A stretch of DNA of 64,000 nucleotides, taken from contig JAPOXR010000050.1 in NCBI GenBank assembly GCA_026706985.1, positions 1 to 64,000 on the forward strand. The letters run 5' to 3'. This DNA is from Paracoccaceae bacterium. GTDB lineage: Bacteria > Pseudomonadota > Alphaproteobacteria > Rhodobacterales > Rhodobacteraceae. The stretch's first letter is position 1. Every line of letters starts with the position of its first letter. Both the position numbers and the translations under genes were made by a program. The notes beneath the pieces are model-generated. The model made no database searches. It saw nothing but the letters and a program-made list of their open reading frames with translations, and had not been told where the DNA came from. Positions 1-9,419 of this stretch are shown in pieces.

Positions 1-849
1 ATCAGCATGGAAATGCCACATCCGGGGCGGCCACTCAACTTTTAGGTCAAGCTCTGAGATACGTCCTGTGCCACGGGTCGAGGTTGGATCCCGGCGGAAA
101 TGGCGAATCACTTCCTTTGTATGTCGATCGGAAACCCAATGTGTTTGATGCTTGGATCGACTGTACATTCCTGGAACGGGTGTAACGGCATGTGGCGGAA
201 ATCTCATGCGCGGTCATCAATTCGTTCACTCAAATTGGCTGGCAGTTTTCTGGATCCGATGGCCCGAGATTGTGGAAAGACGTTAGAATCAGGATCTTCA
301 ACTCTCGATTTTCCGGAGCCAGGCTGAGGCGTTCCTTGGATTGCACGAATGTATCGCAGCCGAATATCCGATCTCTGGTTTCATGAAATTTATCGTGGCC
401 CGGATCCGTACTATAAGTCTGATATCCGGAGTTCCCGCATGTCAATTTCCGCTTGCCGTCCCAAATGCGACACCGGACGTCCATTCGGGTGCCACCTTCA
501 AGGTGAAAATGTTTGCTCCGCCCCGGAACTCAAAGCCAATCGATACCCTTCCATTGACTTCTTTCGGGTCGATCTGCGCCAGTGGATTACTGATTTCAGT
601 CAGCATGGATCCGTGGTGCCTGTCCGATTGCTTTTTCACTGAAAGCTCGCTGGAGCCCGGAAAGGAAATGTATGCAGGTGCGCATCCGCTGGACGTATTT
701 GTGATGTATCTTCGTCTGCGAGATATCAGCCTTCAATTGCAGCGGCCTCGAAGGTGATTGCGGGTATAATCTCGACGCCTTGCATTCGCCCATGCTCAGC
801 CATCGTTTGGCAATTTCTCGTGAGACGGGCGCGGCGCACCGCTATCATG

Positions 850-1100
850 ATTGATCGGCGCTTCCAGTGCTGCAGGCATGGTGCCAGCGCGGTAAACCCG
901 ATTGCGTCTCGACGGCCCGGACGGCGAGACGATGCCGGCCTCTTCAAGGCGGTCCAGAACGGGTTCTCGACGAACAGCCCAAGGATGTCTTCCAGCCTCG
1001 GCGACAGCGCGGCACCGAGATTGTCGCACCAGAGAATCGAAGAGAACGTCGATGTGCGCAATGCGTGCAAGTGCATCATCCGCCTGCAACCGGACCGGAA
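850..1100 (-). pseudogene. Possible decayed Fic-family C-terminal region (winged-helix-like), split over frames
   Basis: Minus-strand segments 'LSPRLEDILGLFVENPF' (ORF 726..1169) and 'VLDRLEEAGIVSPSGPSRRNRVYRAG' (ORF 796..1089) abut near 956 in different frames and together resemble the C-terminal tail of Fic proteins. No intact ORF. Confidence 0.3.
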
Positions 1101-1193
1101 ACCCGACGAAACCCGCTTGATCGTGAAGCGGAGGTGGAACGGATTTCGGACCAGGTCGTTGAATTTCAATTTTCTTAGCGATTACTTCTGTGT

Positions 1194-1199
1194 TATAAT
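1194..1199 (+). promoter_or_regulatory. Candidate -10 box TATAAT upstream of RiPP precursor
   Basis: Perfect TATAAT 49 nt before the likely ATG at 1248. The -35 is weak (TTTCTT around 1171). Confidence 0.4.
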
Positions 1200-1247
1200 T
1201 TATAGGACATCTGTCAGATGATTATTCAGAATCTAAAGGAAAGTATC

Positions 1248-1511
1248 ATGAAGACTGCAGTGGAAATGGAAGACATGATTCGTGCCAAAGCAGATGAGGA
1301 CGAAGCATTTCGCGACAGGTTGCTGGAAGATCCGCGCCAGGCGATTCACGAAGCCACCGGGCTGACGGTGCCGGAAGGGTTTTCGATCAGTGTGCATGAA
1401 GAAAGTGCGACCGATTTTCATTTGGTCCTGCCGCCCGCCGGCAGTCGCCTTTCCGACGCAGAACTGCGGAGCGCCGCGGGAGGTTGGGCCCCGACCTCAG
1501 ACTCATACTAG
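1248..1511 (+). CDS. NHLP leader (nitrile-hydratase-like, proteusin-type) RiPP precursor peptide, about 87 aa, core WAPTSDSY
   Basis: MKTAVEMEDMIRAKADEDEAFRDRLLEDPRQAIHEATGLTVPEGFSISVHEESATDFHLVLPPAGSRLSDAELRSAAGGWAPTSDSY. Matches the NHLP pattern (DEAFRxRLLxDPxxAIxEATGLxVPEGxxxxVxEE...HLVLPP) followed by a canonical double-Gly site (L-12, E-8, L-7, G-2G-1). AAAGGA RBS at 1235-1240. ORF track start is 1218. Confidence 0.93.
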   Translation: MKTAVEMEDMIRAKADEDEAFRDRLLEDPRQAIHEATGLTVPEGFSISVHEESATDFHLVLPPAGSRLSDAELRSAAGGWAPTSDSY

Positions 1512-1924
1512 GAACAGTTGGGGTAGACACCACAACTTCACCTGTTAGCCAGCGGCTGTTGTCGGTGTGAACTCAGCCCGTTCCCGCCGCGCCGTTTAAG
1601 GGGCGGTCTAGCGGGGTGTTGTGTGGGCAGACAGGCATGACACCTCATACCATAGTGGTTTTGCTGCGAGAGCACGCATTCGTTTGCGGTGCCGGGTTAG
1701 TATGTCGAGGGTCCGCTCGGCAGTCTGCAGGCCATGAATGTGAAAGCGGCGGTGCCCCATCAAGTTCCTGATCATTCGGAACGTTTTCTCCTGTGACGTC
1801 ATACCGTACCGTGCGACGATGACACTGGCGGCATTCGCCGGCAGATTGGTGGTCGCTGACTGTTGAACAGTATTGCGGAGCTTGGCTGCTTCCGTCAAAT
1901 TGCGGCTTTGGCCTAGGTTTCTCC

Positions 1925-2092
1925 ATGTCGAGCAGAAATATTTTCCGCCGCGAAGCACTGATCCGCCACGTGCAACCCGAAGCTCTGGACGATTTGCTGC
2001 GGGTCACCGCACCGCGCGAAAGAGTTTTCCTTCTGGCGTTCGGAGTGTCCGTCACTTTCGTCTTGGTTGCCGCCGTCGCCATGTTGATTTGA
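1925..2092 (+). pseudogene. Short ORF (55 aa) resembling the N-terminus of an NHLM-type HlyD-like secretion protein, truncated after the TM helix
   Basis: Hand translation: MSSRNIFRREALIRHVQPEALDDLLRVTAPRERVFLLAFGVSVTFVLVAAVAMLI*. Matches the usual start of NHLM secretion proteins (FRxxALxRxxxPExLDxLxxVTxPRxxxxLxA + TM). The adaptor body is absent; the next ORF starts at 2105. Confidence 0.6.
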
Positions 2093-2104
2093 TTCTTCTT
2101 TCCG

Positions 2105-4324
2105 ATGAAAGGCGGTAACCACTCGGATCCGGCCACCGGTCCCACGGCTCCAAAGCGCAACGTCAGGCGGTGCCGTACGCCAATGGTCATGCAGCTGGAA
2201 TCCACCGACTGCGGCGCCGCATGTCTTGGCATCGTGCTCGCGTATTTCGGTTGTTGGGTGCCCCTCGAAGAACTGCGTGAAAGGTGTGGTATCGGGCGCG
2301 ACGGCGCGACCCTTGAGGATATTGCGCTCGCCGCCCGAAGCTATGGTCTCAAAGCAACCGGAAGGTCGTGTCAGCTCCGTGGACTGGCTGATCTGTCAAT
2401 GCCTATGATCCTGTTCTGGGGGTTCAGGCATTTCGTCGTGCTCGAAGGGATTAGGAAAGAGAACTATTACCTGAACGATCCTGCTGAAGGACATCGGGCG
2501 GTCGATGCCCGGACTTTCAACCGCAACTTCACCGGCGTCGGCCTGTTGCTCGAACCGGGCACCGGATTCATCGCCTCCGGCTCGCGCCCGGGCGTCATGA
2601 AGCGATTGTGGCCCTGGCTGCGCGGTTACCGCGCATTGCTGAGCCGCGCGACCGTTTTTGGCCTGCTGCTTGCGCTCACCTCACTTGCCTTGCCGTTTCT
2701 GCTTGCGCAATTCGTTGACCGCGTGCTGGAGAGTCGGCAGACGGATGCAGGCGGAATTCTGTTCATAGCCATGGCGGCAGCCGGCGGGCTTGCATTCCTC
2801 TTCACATGGTTGCAGATGCGCACCCTGAACGCATTGGTCCTGCGACTGTCCATTGACCAGTCGGACCGCTATCTGGATCACCTGCTTCGGCTTCCCATGC
2901 AGTTCTTTTCTCATCGTTTTGCCGGAGATCTGACCCTGCGTATGCGGCTGATAGACCAAGTTGCCGAGGCCGGAGCCGGCCAACTGGTGCGTCTCGGCGT
3001 TGATCTGGCGATGAGTGCGCTCTTCCTGTCTGCAATGCTTGTTTTCGACTTACTGCTGGGACTGACCGTGGCTACCCTGGGCGTCACTTGTGTGATTTCG
3101 GTTCATGTACTGACCAGCCTTCGCCGGGACCGGAACCATAAACTGCGGCGCGAGCAGGGAATCTTCGCCGGCATGAGTGCTGCAGGCCTGCGCATGATCG
3201 AGACCTTGCAGGCGACGGCCAGCGAGAACAAATTCTTTTCCCGCTGGAGCGGTCGACAGGCTCGCGAACTCGGCGCCAGACAGGAGTTCGTGGAACTTGG
3301 CCATGTCGCAGCTGCGCTGCCGCAGCTGTTCCAGTTGTTCGCGGCGGCTGTGGTGTTCGGCCTTGGCGGATGGCGTGCCATGTCCGGGGATATGAGCATT
3401 GGTGCCCTGATAGGATTCTATATTCTGGCCGGGAACTTTCTTCGCCCGCTATCCAGCATTGGCCAGTTCTCTGATCTGCTGGCGACGCTGGAGGCGGATC
3501 TGACAAGAATGGACGATGTCTTCAACTCGCCGAAGGCAGCCGCACTGGCGGGAAGTGACGAAGACCCGCATGGCCGGGTCCGTGCACTCGGCGGCCGCCT
3601 GCGGCTGGTCGGCCACTTGGAACTCCGTGCCGTAACCTTTGGTTTCCAACGGAAACGCCCACCCATCATCGAAGACTTCAACCTGACGATCGAGCCGGGT
3701 CAGCGCGTGGCCGTGGTGGGTGCCAGCGGCTCAGGAAAATCCACCTTGGCACTGTTGGCGGTCGGGCTGCATCAGCCTTGGTCCGGCGAGGTGCTGTACG
3801 ATGGACATTCAATCGCTGACATTCCCAGAGAAGTCTTTTGCCGGTCGGTCTCCATCGTCGGCCAGCGACCGGTGTTGTTCGCCACGAGCATTCGCAACAA
3901 TCTGACGATGTGGGACACGACGACTCCAGAACACCACGTGACCGCCGCCGCCAAGGATACGGCGATTCATGAGGAAATCACCAGTCGGCCAGGTATGTAC
4001 GAGTCAATGGTTGAGGAGCGAGGACACAATTTCAGTGGTGGCCAGCGTGCACGGCTCGAGATCGCCCGGGCCTTGGTCAGCAATCCGTCTCTTCTGATCC
4101 TTGATGAAGCGACCAGTATGCTCGACCCGCCCATTGAGTTGCGGATTGATGATCGTATCCGCCGTCGGGGCTGTTCATGCCTGGTTATCGCCCATCGCCT
4201 CAGCACAATCCGCGACGCCGATCTTATCGTTGTCATGGAACAGGGCCGCATCGTCGAGCGCGGCACCCATGATGAGCTATATGCCCATGACAGCATTTAC
4301 CGCAGGTTAATGAATGACGAATGA
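2105..4324 (+). CDS. NHLM-type bacteriocin export ABC transporter with N-terminal C39 peptidase domain
   Basis: C39 motifs MQLESTDCGAACL, FRHFVVLEG, YYLNDPAEG; Walker A GASGSGKST, signature FSGGQRARLEIARAL, Walker B LLILDEATSMLD. Confidence 0.95.
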   Translation: MKGGNHSDPATGPTAPKRNVRRCRTPMVMQLESTDCGAACLGIVLAYFGCWVPLEELRERCGIGRDGATLEDIALAARSYGLKATGRSCQLRGLADLSMPMILFWGFRHFVVLEGIRKENYYLNDPAEGHRAVDARTFNRNFTGVGLLLEPGTGFIASGSRPGVMKRLWPWLRGYRALLSRATVFGLLLALTSLALPFLLAQFVDRVLESRQTDAGGILFIAMAAAGGLAFLFTWLQMRTLNALVLRLSIDQSDRYLDHLLRLPMQFFSHRFAGDLTLRMRLIDQVAEAGAGQLVRLGVDLAMSALFLSAMLVFDLLLGLTVATLGVTCVISVHVLTSLRRDRNHKLRREQGIFAGMSAAGLRMIETLQATASENKFFSRWSGRQARELGARQEFVELGHVAAALPQLFQLFAAAVVFGLGGWRAMSGDMSIGALIGFYILAGNFLRPLSSIGQFSDLLATLEADLTRMDDVFNSPKAAALAGSDEDPHGRVRALGGRLRLVGHLELRAVTFGFQRKRPPIIEDFNLTIEPGQRVAVVGASGSGKSTLALLAVGLHQPWSGEVLYDGHSIADIPREVFCRSVSIVGQRPVLFATSIRNNLTMWDTTTPEHHVTAAAKDTAIHEEITSRPGMYESMVEERGHNFSGGQRARLEIARALVSNPSLLILDEATSMLDPPIELRIDDRIRRRGCSCLVIAHRLSTIRDADLIVVMEQGRIVERGTHDELYAHDSIYRRLMNDE

Positions 4325-7235
4325 GAACTACTCGGAAGACGCGCTGTCCGCGTTGTTCGTTTCCTCGGGCGAACACCGTGCTGTTGCAGGAAACCGCCCA
4401 ATTCAGCTGAACGATCCCGGTCTGGTCTGGTTCGTCGAGCAGGGCGCGATCGACATTCTGGAGACCGAGTTCGTTGACGGGCGAATGGACGTTCCGTACC
4501 GGCACGTGGCGCGCCTGGAAAGGGGCCGACTGGCATTCGGAGCGGACGGTTCCGGGCATTCTATGCTGCTCGTCGCAAAGGGAATTCAAGACACGGGCCT
4601 GCGTTGTCTACCGCGTGCGGCATTGCACGATGAAACAGCCGCCGGGGGAGACGCCGAAGGAATCGCTCCGGCTTTCATCGCCCAGCTGGACGCATGGATC
4701 GAAGATCTTGCCGGTGCGGTAGCGGCGGAAATCGAGGGCCGCCCCCGCATTGAGTCGTGGCTCGGTTACGGCAGCGAGCCGGGACAAGGAGTGTCTGCGG
4801 CCGAACAAGGGGTTGTATGGCTTGTCGCCGATCAGCTGGATGCATCTTTCCTCGATGTGGCCGAATCCCGACCTGGGTCACAGGGCTTGATGCCGGTAAC
4901 GCGAGACAGCTGGATCAAGCTGCGTGCAACCGGTGGCGTTGCATGCCTCCCGTCACACAAGCTCGGTGTGCAGTTGCTGCTTGAAGAGGGTTTACCCGAG
5001 TTCCACCGACTTGCTCTCAGCGCCGGATCGATTCAACGCCGCCTGCTGGTGGTGGACGACGCGAATCTGCAGGTGGCGTCGGCGGACCTGCGCCGCCGGG
5101 AAAAGTCCCTGGCCAGAAGAGGCTTGTCGGACCTGCTGGAATTCCGCACGCACTCCAAGGGCAAAGGCCCTGGCGGCCATACGGCACTTGACAAGGCCTT
5201 GCGGATTGTCGGTGCGCATGAAGGACTTGATATCCTTACACCGGCAGTATCCGGCGAAACCCAGCCTTCGCTGGACGATTATTGCCGGGCGTCCGCGCTG
5301 CGCCGGCGTGACGTACGGCTGACAGAGGAAGACCGCTGGTGGCTTGGTGACAGCGGCGCGATGCTGGCGTTCCGGCGTGGCCAGGGTCAGCCCGTGGTAC
5401 TTCTGCCCGGCCTTGCCGGACGCTATCGGATAATTGATCCTGAAACCGGCGAGTCCGTGCCCGCCAATGCCGGGACCGGCGCAGGTCTTCGGGACGCCTG
5501 CCTGCTATATCCCGTGCTGTCTTCCAATCGACCAGCCTTGATACGCGAGTTGCTTCACACAGGAATAGCGCCGATGACTGCCGAGATCGTCCGACTCACG
5601 GCCTTCGGCCTCGGCGCGGGACTGTTGGCTTTGACTCCGGCAATCGCGGTGAACCTGCTTGTTGAGCATGCTATTCCCGCCGGTGAGTTGGTTGCCGTCT
5701 TCCAGTTCTCCGGGATTCTGGCTGCAATCGCACTGACGGCGGCCTTGGCTCAGGTGCTGAGGGGCATGGCACTCATGCGCATTGAAGGGCGTCTCACCGC
5801 GCGCATCAGTGCCGCTGTCTGGGATCGTCTGCTGCGTCTGCGGCTGAGGTTTTTCCGCCGCTTCAGCGCCGGCGAGCTCGCGGCGAGATCAATGGTCTTT
5901 CAGGATGTCAGGGACAATGTAGCCGGGATTGCCGTCGATGCGGCATTGTCCACGCTGTTCGCCCTGCCGGCCCTCGGGCTGATGTTCCTCTACGATGCGG
6001 CTCTGGGCTTGATAGTCACCGCCCTGACCTTTGCGGCGCTCGGCGCAGCAACCATCTGCTGTAGCAGCATGATCAATCACCAGCGAAATTACCTGCGGTC
6101 ATCACGCCAGCTTCTGGGCGAATTACATCAGTTCCTGAGCGGAATCGCGAAGCTGCGCACGACCGGGGCCGAAGACATGGCCTTTGCCGCCTGGGCAAGG
6201 CGCTATCGCGAAAACAAGCATGCGGAAATCCAGCAGGCCATTCTGAGTGAATGGATTGTCGCCGTGGCGGCCGCAGTGCCCTTTGTTGGGAGCGCCGCCC
6301 TGTTCGCTGCCGTGGTTGCCCGGGGTGCGGACGGCCTCGCGACCGCCGACTTCCTTGCGGTTCACACCGCGGCCATGTTCCTGTTCCTGACCCTCGTCAT
6401 GCTGGGCAATTCAATCCGCTCGGTTGCCTTTGTCAAGCCGGCCTGCGAGCAGGTGCGGCCAATTCTGGCCGCCGAGACGGCGTCCGGCGCGGCACGCCGC
6501 GTACAACAGACTCTGCAGGGGGAAATCCTTCTCGACAGGGTCAGTTTCAGCTATTCGGAAAATGCCCCGACCTTGCGGGAGGTAAGCATCCACGCGAAAC
6601 CCGGCGAATTCATTGCCATAGTGGGTGAATCCGGTGCCGGTAAGAGCACTCTGCTCCGGCTCGTTCTTGGTTTGGAAAAGCCGAACGCCGGGGTGGTATA
6701 TTTCGATGGCCAGAGTCTCGATCAACTTGATGTCATCACGGTGCGAAAGCAGATCGGCGTCGCGCTGCAGGACGTGTTGCTGCAGAGCAGCACCATTCTT
6801 GACAACATCATCGGCAACGACACTGAATTGAACGAAGAAGATGCCTGGCGCGCGGCACGTCTGGCCGGAGTCGATGAAGATATCCGCGCCATGCCAATGG
6901 GAATGTATACCACGGTGGACGAAAACGCGGCGGCGTTCTCCGGCGGACAGGTGCAGCGAATCCGTATCGCTGCCGCGTTGATACACAATCCCCGCATCAT
7001 CCTTCTCGACGAACCCACAAGTTGGCTGGACACAAGCAGCCAAGCCCGCACAATGCAGGCGATAGAGGATTCCGCCAGTACGCGCCTGGTCATCGCACAT
7101 CGGCTGTCCACGATCCGCAGGGCGAACCGGATCTACGTGTTGCAAGCAGGTCGCGTTGCACAGATAGGTCGCTTTGAGCAACTAGCCGCCGAAGAGGGCC
7201 CTTTCCGCGACCTGGTCCAACGGCAACAGGCGTAA
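4314..7235 (+). CDS. NHLM-type bacteriocin export ABC transporter permease/ATPase (second subunit)
   Basis: 973 aa; long N-terminal domain, TM region, Walker A GESGAGKSTLLRL, signature FSGGQVQRIRIAAAL, Walker B IILLDEPTSWLD. Overlaps the upstream ORF by 11 nt. Confidence 0.93.
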   Translation: MTNENYSEDALSALFVSSGEHRAVAGNRPIQLNDPGLVWFVEQGAIDILETEFVDGRMDVPYRHVARLERGRLAFGADGSGHSMLLVAKGIQDTGLRCLPRAALHDETAAGGDAEGIAPAFIAQLDAWIEDLAGAVAAEIEGRPRIESWLGYGSEPGQGVSAAEQGVVWLVADQLDASFLDVAESRPGSQGLMPVTRDSWIKLRATGGVACLPSHKLGVQLLLEEGLPEFHRLALSAGSIQRRLLVVDDANLQVASADLRRREKSLARRGLSDLLEFRTHSKGKGPGGHTALDKALRIVGAHEGLDILTPAVSGETQPSLDDYCRASALRRRDVRLTEEDRWWLGDSGAMLAFRRGQGQPVVLLPGLAGRYRIIDPETGESVPANAGTGAGLRDACLLYPVLSSNRPALIRELLHTGIAPMTAEIVRLTAFGLGAGLLALTPAIAVNLLVEHAIPAGELVAVFQFSGILAAIALTAALAQVLRGMALMRIEGRLTARISAAVWDRLLRLRLRFFRRFSAGELAARSMVFQDVRDNVAGIAVDAALSTLFALPALGLMFLYDAALGLIVTALTFAALGAATICCSSMINHQRNYLRSSRQLLGELHQFLSGIAKLRTTGAEDMAFAAWARRYRENKHAEIQQAILSEWIVAVAAAVPFVGSAALFAAVVARGADGLATADFLAVHTAAMFLFLTLVMLGNSIRSVAFVKPACEQVRPILAAETASGAARRVQQTLQGEILLDRVSFSYSENAPTLREVSIHAKPGEFIAIVGESGAGKSTLLRLVLGLEKPNAGVVYFDGQSLDQLDVITVRKQIGVALQDVLLQSSTILDNIIGNDTELNEEDAWRAARLAGVDEDIRAMPMGMYTTVDENAAAFSGGQVQRIRIAAALIHNPRIILLDEPTSWLDTSSQARTMQAIEDSASTRLVIAHRLSTIRRANRIYVLQAGRVAQIGRFEQLAAEEGPFRDLVQRQQA

Positions 7236-8258
7236 GCCACCATAGGCCTTGGCCCGAACGCCGTCTCCCTCAAGCGACAGCTTGACATGGTTGATTCCCA
7301 TATAGAGCTCGAACGCCCCGTGTTCGCTGAAAACTGTGCGCCGCCGGGGCCACGAAAGCAGGCCCTCGGCCTTGGCCGGGATGCATAATCGACGGTCTAC
7401 CAGGCGCTGGATCACCGGTTTCCAGTCAAGTTTCGAACTGAATAACCAAGCTGCGAACAAGGCTCGGTAGCTCGTTGCCTCTTCCGGCAGTGCATGCATT
7501 TCAAAGCCAAGACGCGGCAACGCGCCGTTCTCATTGATATCGAAGAGAAGCAGGAAGCGTCCGCAAAGATCCGCCATGCCTGATAGTAAGTGATTCACTG
7601 CGGTTATCGATCCAGGCCATTCCAGCCGCCTGAGCAGGGCCCCGACCTCACGGGGTTTCATGTCCGCCACGAGCAACCTGACCGATCTGGGCGTGCGGTT
7701 CGGGGTCGCCCCGACAAATGCAAGCTTGGCATCCGCCGGCAAGACATCAAGTGCCCACGCCAGCGCACGCCATTCGGGCACGCTGTCATTGCGTGCTGAC
7801 GCCTGTGCAACCGTGTGCGCAATTGCCGCGGGCCCGGCGCCGGTCGCGCCCTTGCCTTGGCCAGGCAGCAATCGGAGATAGATTACCGGTGAGGGAGGGT
7901 CCGTCAGCCCGGCCGGCACTCCTATGATGTCATAGGCCAGCAATACAGATTCGAGCCAATGATCGGTGGCGGATGGGTCATTCAGATGCGTGGCAAGCCA
8001 GGCGTCAACCGATGCCGGTGCCGCTGCTTCACCGCGGGCAATGTGGTGGTGCGTAATCCGCTCTTCTGAAACCGGGATCGAAAAGTCCGCCGCCGGCGCT
8101 GACTCGTCCAGCCTGAACTCAAAGCCGCATAGCGAGGTCGACGCGGCGGCTGGAAAGTTGCCAACCCGCTCAAGCAAACGGATCCAGCCTTGTCCGGCGA
8201 GCAAGGATCGGGGGATCTGGCTGCGCAATCCTGTAAGAACATCCTCGAAGCGCTCCAT
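7182..8258 (-). CDS. Uncharacterised 358-aa protein, candidate RiPP-associated factor
   Basis: Full-length ORF between exporter and methyltransferase; 3' end overlaps the exporter gene by 54 bp. C-terminal ...LSWPRRRTVFSEHGAFELYMGINHVKLSLEG. No confident family assignment. Confidence 0.75.
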   Translation of the reverse strand: MERFEDVLTGLRSQIPRSLLAGQGWIRLLERVGNFPAAASTSLCGFEFRLDESAPAADFSIPVSEERITHHHIARGEAAAPASVDAWLATHLNDPSATDHWLESVLLAYDIIGVPAGLTDPPSPVIYLRLLPGQGKGATGAGPAAIAHTVAQASARNDSVPEWRALAWALDVLPADAKLAFVGATPNRTPRSVRLLVADMKPREVGALLRRLEWPGSITAVNHLLSGMADLCGRFLLLFDINENGALPRLGFEMHALPEEATSYRALFAAWLFSSKLDWKPVIQRLVDRRLCIPAKAEGLLSWPRRRTVFSEHGAFELYMGINHVKLSLEGDGVRAKAYGGLRLLPLDQVAERALFGG

Positions 8259-8279
8259 CAGCTCCTGTCCCCAATCAGG

Positions 8280-9065
8280 TCAGTTGGCTGTCTTGGTGGC
8301 GACTATCTCTCCCCAATGTATGGGTAAGACCGGAAAGGTTCGAAAGCGCGGGAGACCGAATTTCGCTTCGGTGGGTTTCGGAATGATCATCGGCGTGAGG
8401 TCCAGCACCGACGTCACGGTAAAGCCGGTTGCCGCAAGCGCTGCCGCCATGTCTTCCATAGGCGGCGTAGGCTGCACATAGATCCTGCGGAATGCGTCTA
8501 TCTGCTTCCATTCCTGCACGGTCATTTCTCCTGCCCTGCAAAACACGTCTTTGATGTAAACCTTCCCGTCATCGCGCAGCACCCTGGAAATCTCAGCAAA
8601 GAGCTTCTCAAGCTGAAAGGAGTATCCGGCAGATTCGAGAAACAGCACGCAGTCGAATTTCCGGTCCGGAAACGGCAACTCGTGGTAGTCCCCCACCTGC
8701 ACGCAAACCCGCCCTGCGGCCGGAGAATCGGCAATCAGCTTTTGTGCAATTTGGGCTTGGTAGGAAGAGATGGTAATTCCATGCACTTCCAGGTCAGGAA
8801 CATGCAGGGCCGCATAGAGGGCCGGGCCGCAAACGCCGCAGCCGGCATCAAGAACCACCTGGCCGCTGCGAAGACCGGACCGCTTCACGATGGTGCGGTT
8901 GTTGTCGTCATATGACTGGCCTTCAGAGTCGTCGTCGCACAAGATCCCTGCCTGGATAGTGGTGCCGAATTTCAGATAATGGTCGGTCGTTTCGCTCCAA
9001 TAGCGAATCTGCTCTTCCTTCCACCATTGCGCGCTTCCAAGGCCTTCCGCGACACGATTCTTCAT
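8280..9065 (-). CDS. SAM-dependent class I methyltransferase (sterol/tocopherol C-methyltransferase-like fold)
   Basis: Motif I VVLDAGCGVCGPALYAA; LPFPDRKFDCVLFLESAGYSF; ISRVLRDDGKVYIKDVF. The ORF extends to 9362, but the N-terminal extension looks non-homologous; likely start MKNRVAEGLG at 9065. Confidence 0.85.
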   Translation of the reverse strand: MKNRVAEGLGSAQWWKEEQIRYWSETTDHYLKFGTTIQAGILCDDDSEGQSYDDNNRTIVKRSGLRSGQVVLDAGCGVCGPALYAALHVPDLEVHGITISSYQAQIAQKLIADSPAAGRVCVQVGDYHELPFPDRKFDCVLFLESAGYSFQLEKLFAEISRVLRDDGKVYIKDVFCRAGEMTVQEWKQIDAFRRIYVQPTPPMEDMAAALAATGFTVTSVLDLTPMIIPKPTEAKFGLPRFRTFPVLPIHWGEIVATKTAN

Positions 9066-9419
9066 TGACTCCAAATCCCATTGGCACGGAACCATACGCA
9101 GGAAGGGTATCGGCATGCAAGTTCGGCGAAGCGACCGTCCATAGCCCACCCGGCTGATCACTTGCGAACGGACGAAGTCGCCCGCCATTCGGGTATACCG
9201 GGTTCCACGGCGATGCCCCGAGGATCTCAATGGAATGGTGCGGCGATTCAGTTTGTGCCGCAACCGGTCGATACTGACCCTGAAGTGATGCCGCCATGCA
9301 TCGACCTTCCGGTGGCGATGCGGGATCGGGTTCCCGAAACGCCTTGGCAATCCGGCCTGCATCGGACCAGCACCTCCGCTTGACGCTATTCGGTGCGTTC
9401 GATAGCTTGATTTCGATCA

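Noticed and set aside
1608-1958. 116-aa minus-strand ORF between precursor and exporter
   Set aside because: Some segments look protein-like, but I could not assign a family and it overlaps the adaptor fragment on the other strand; left uncalled.
6411-7181. 256-aa minus-strand ORF next to the unknown RiPP gene
   Set aside because: Lies wholly antisense to the ATPase domain of the exporter, whose motifs are unambiguous.
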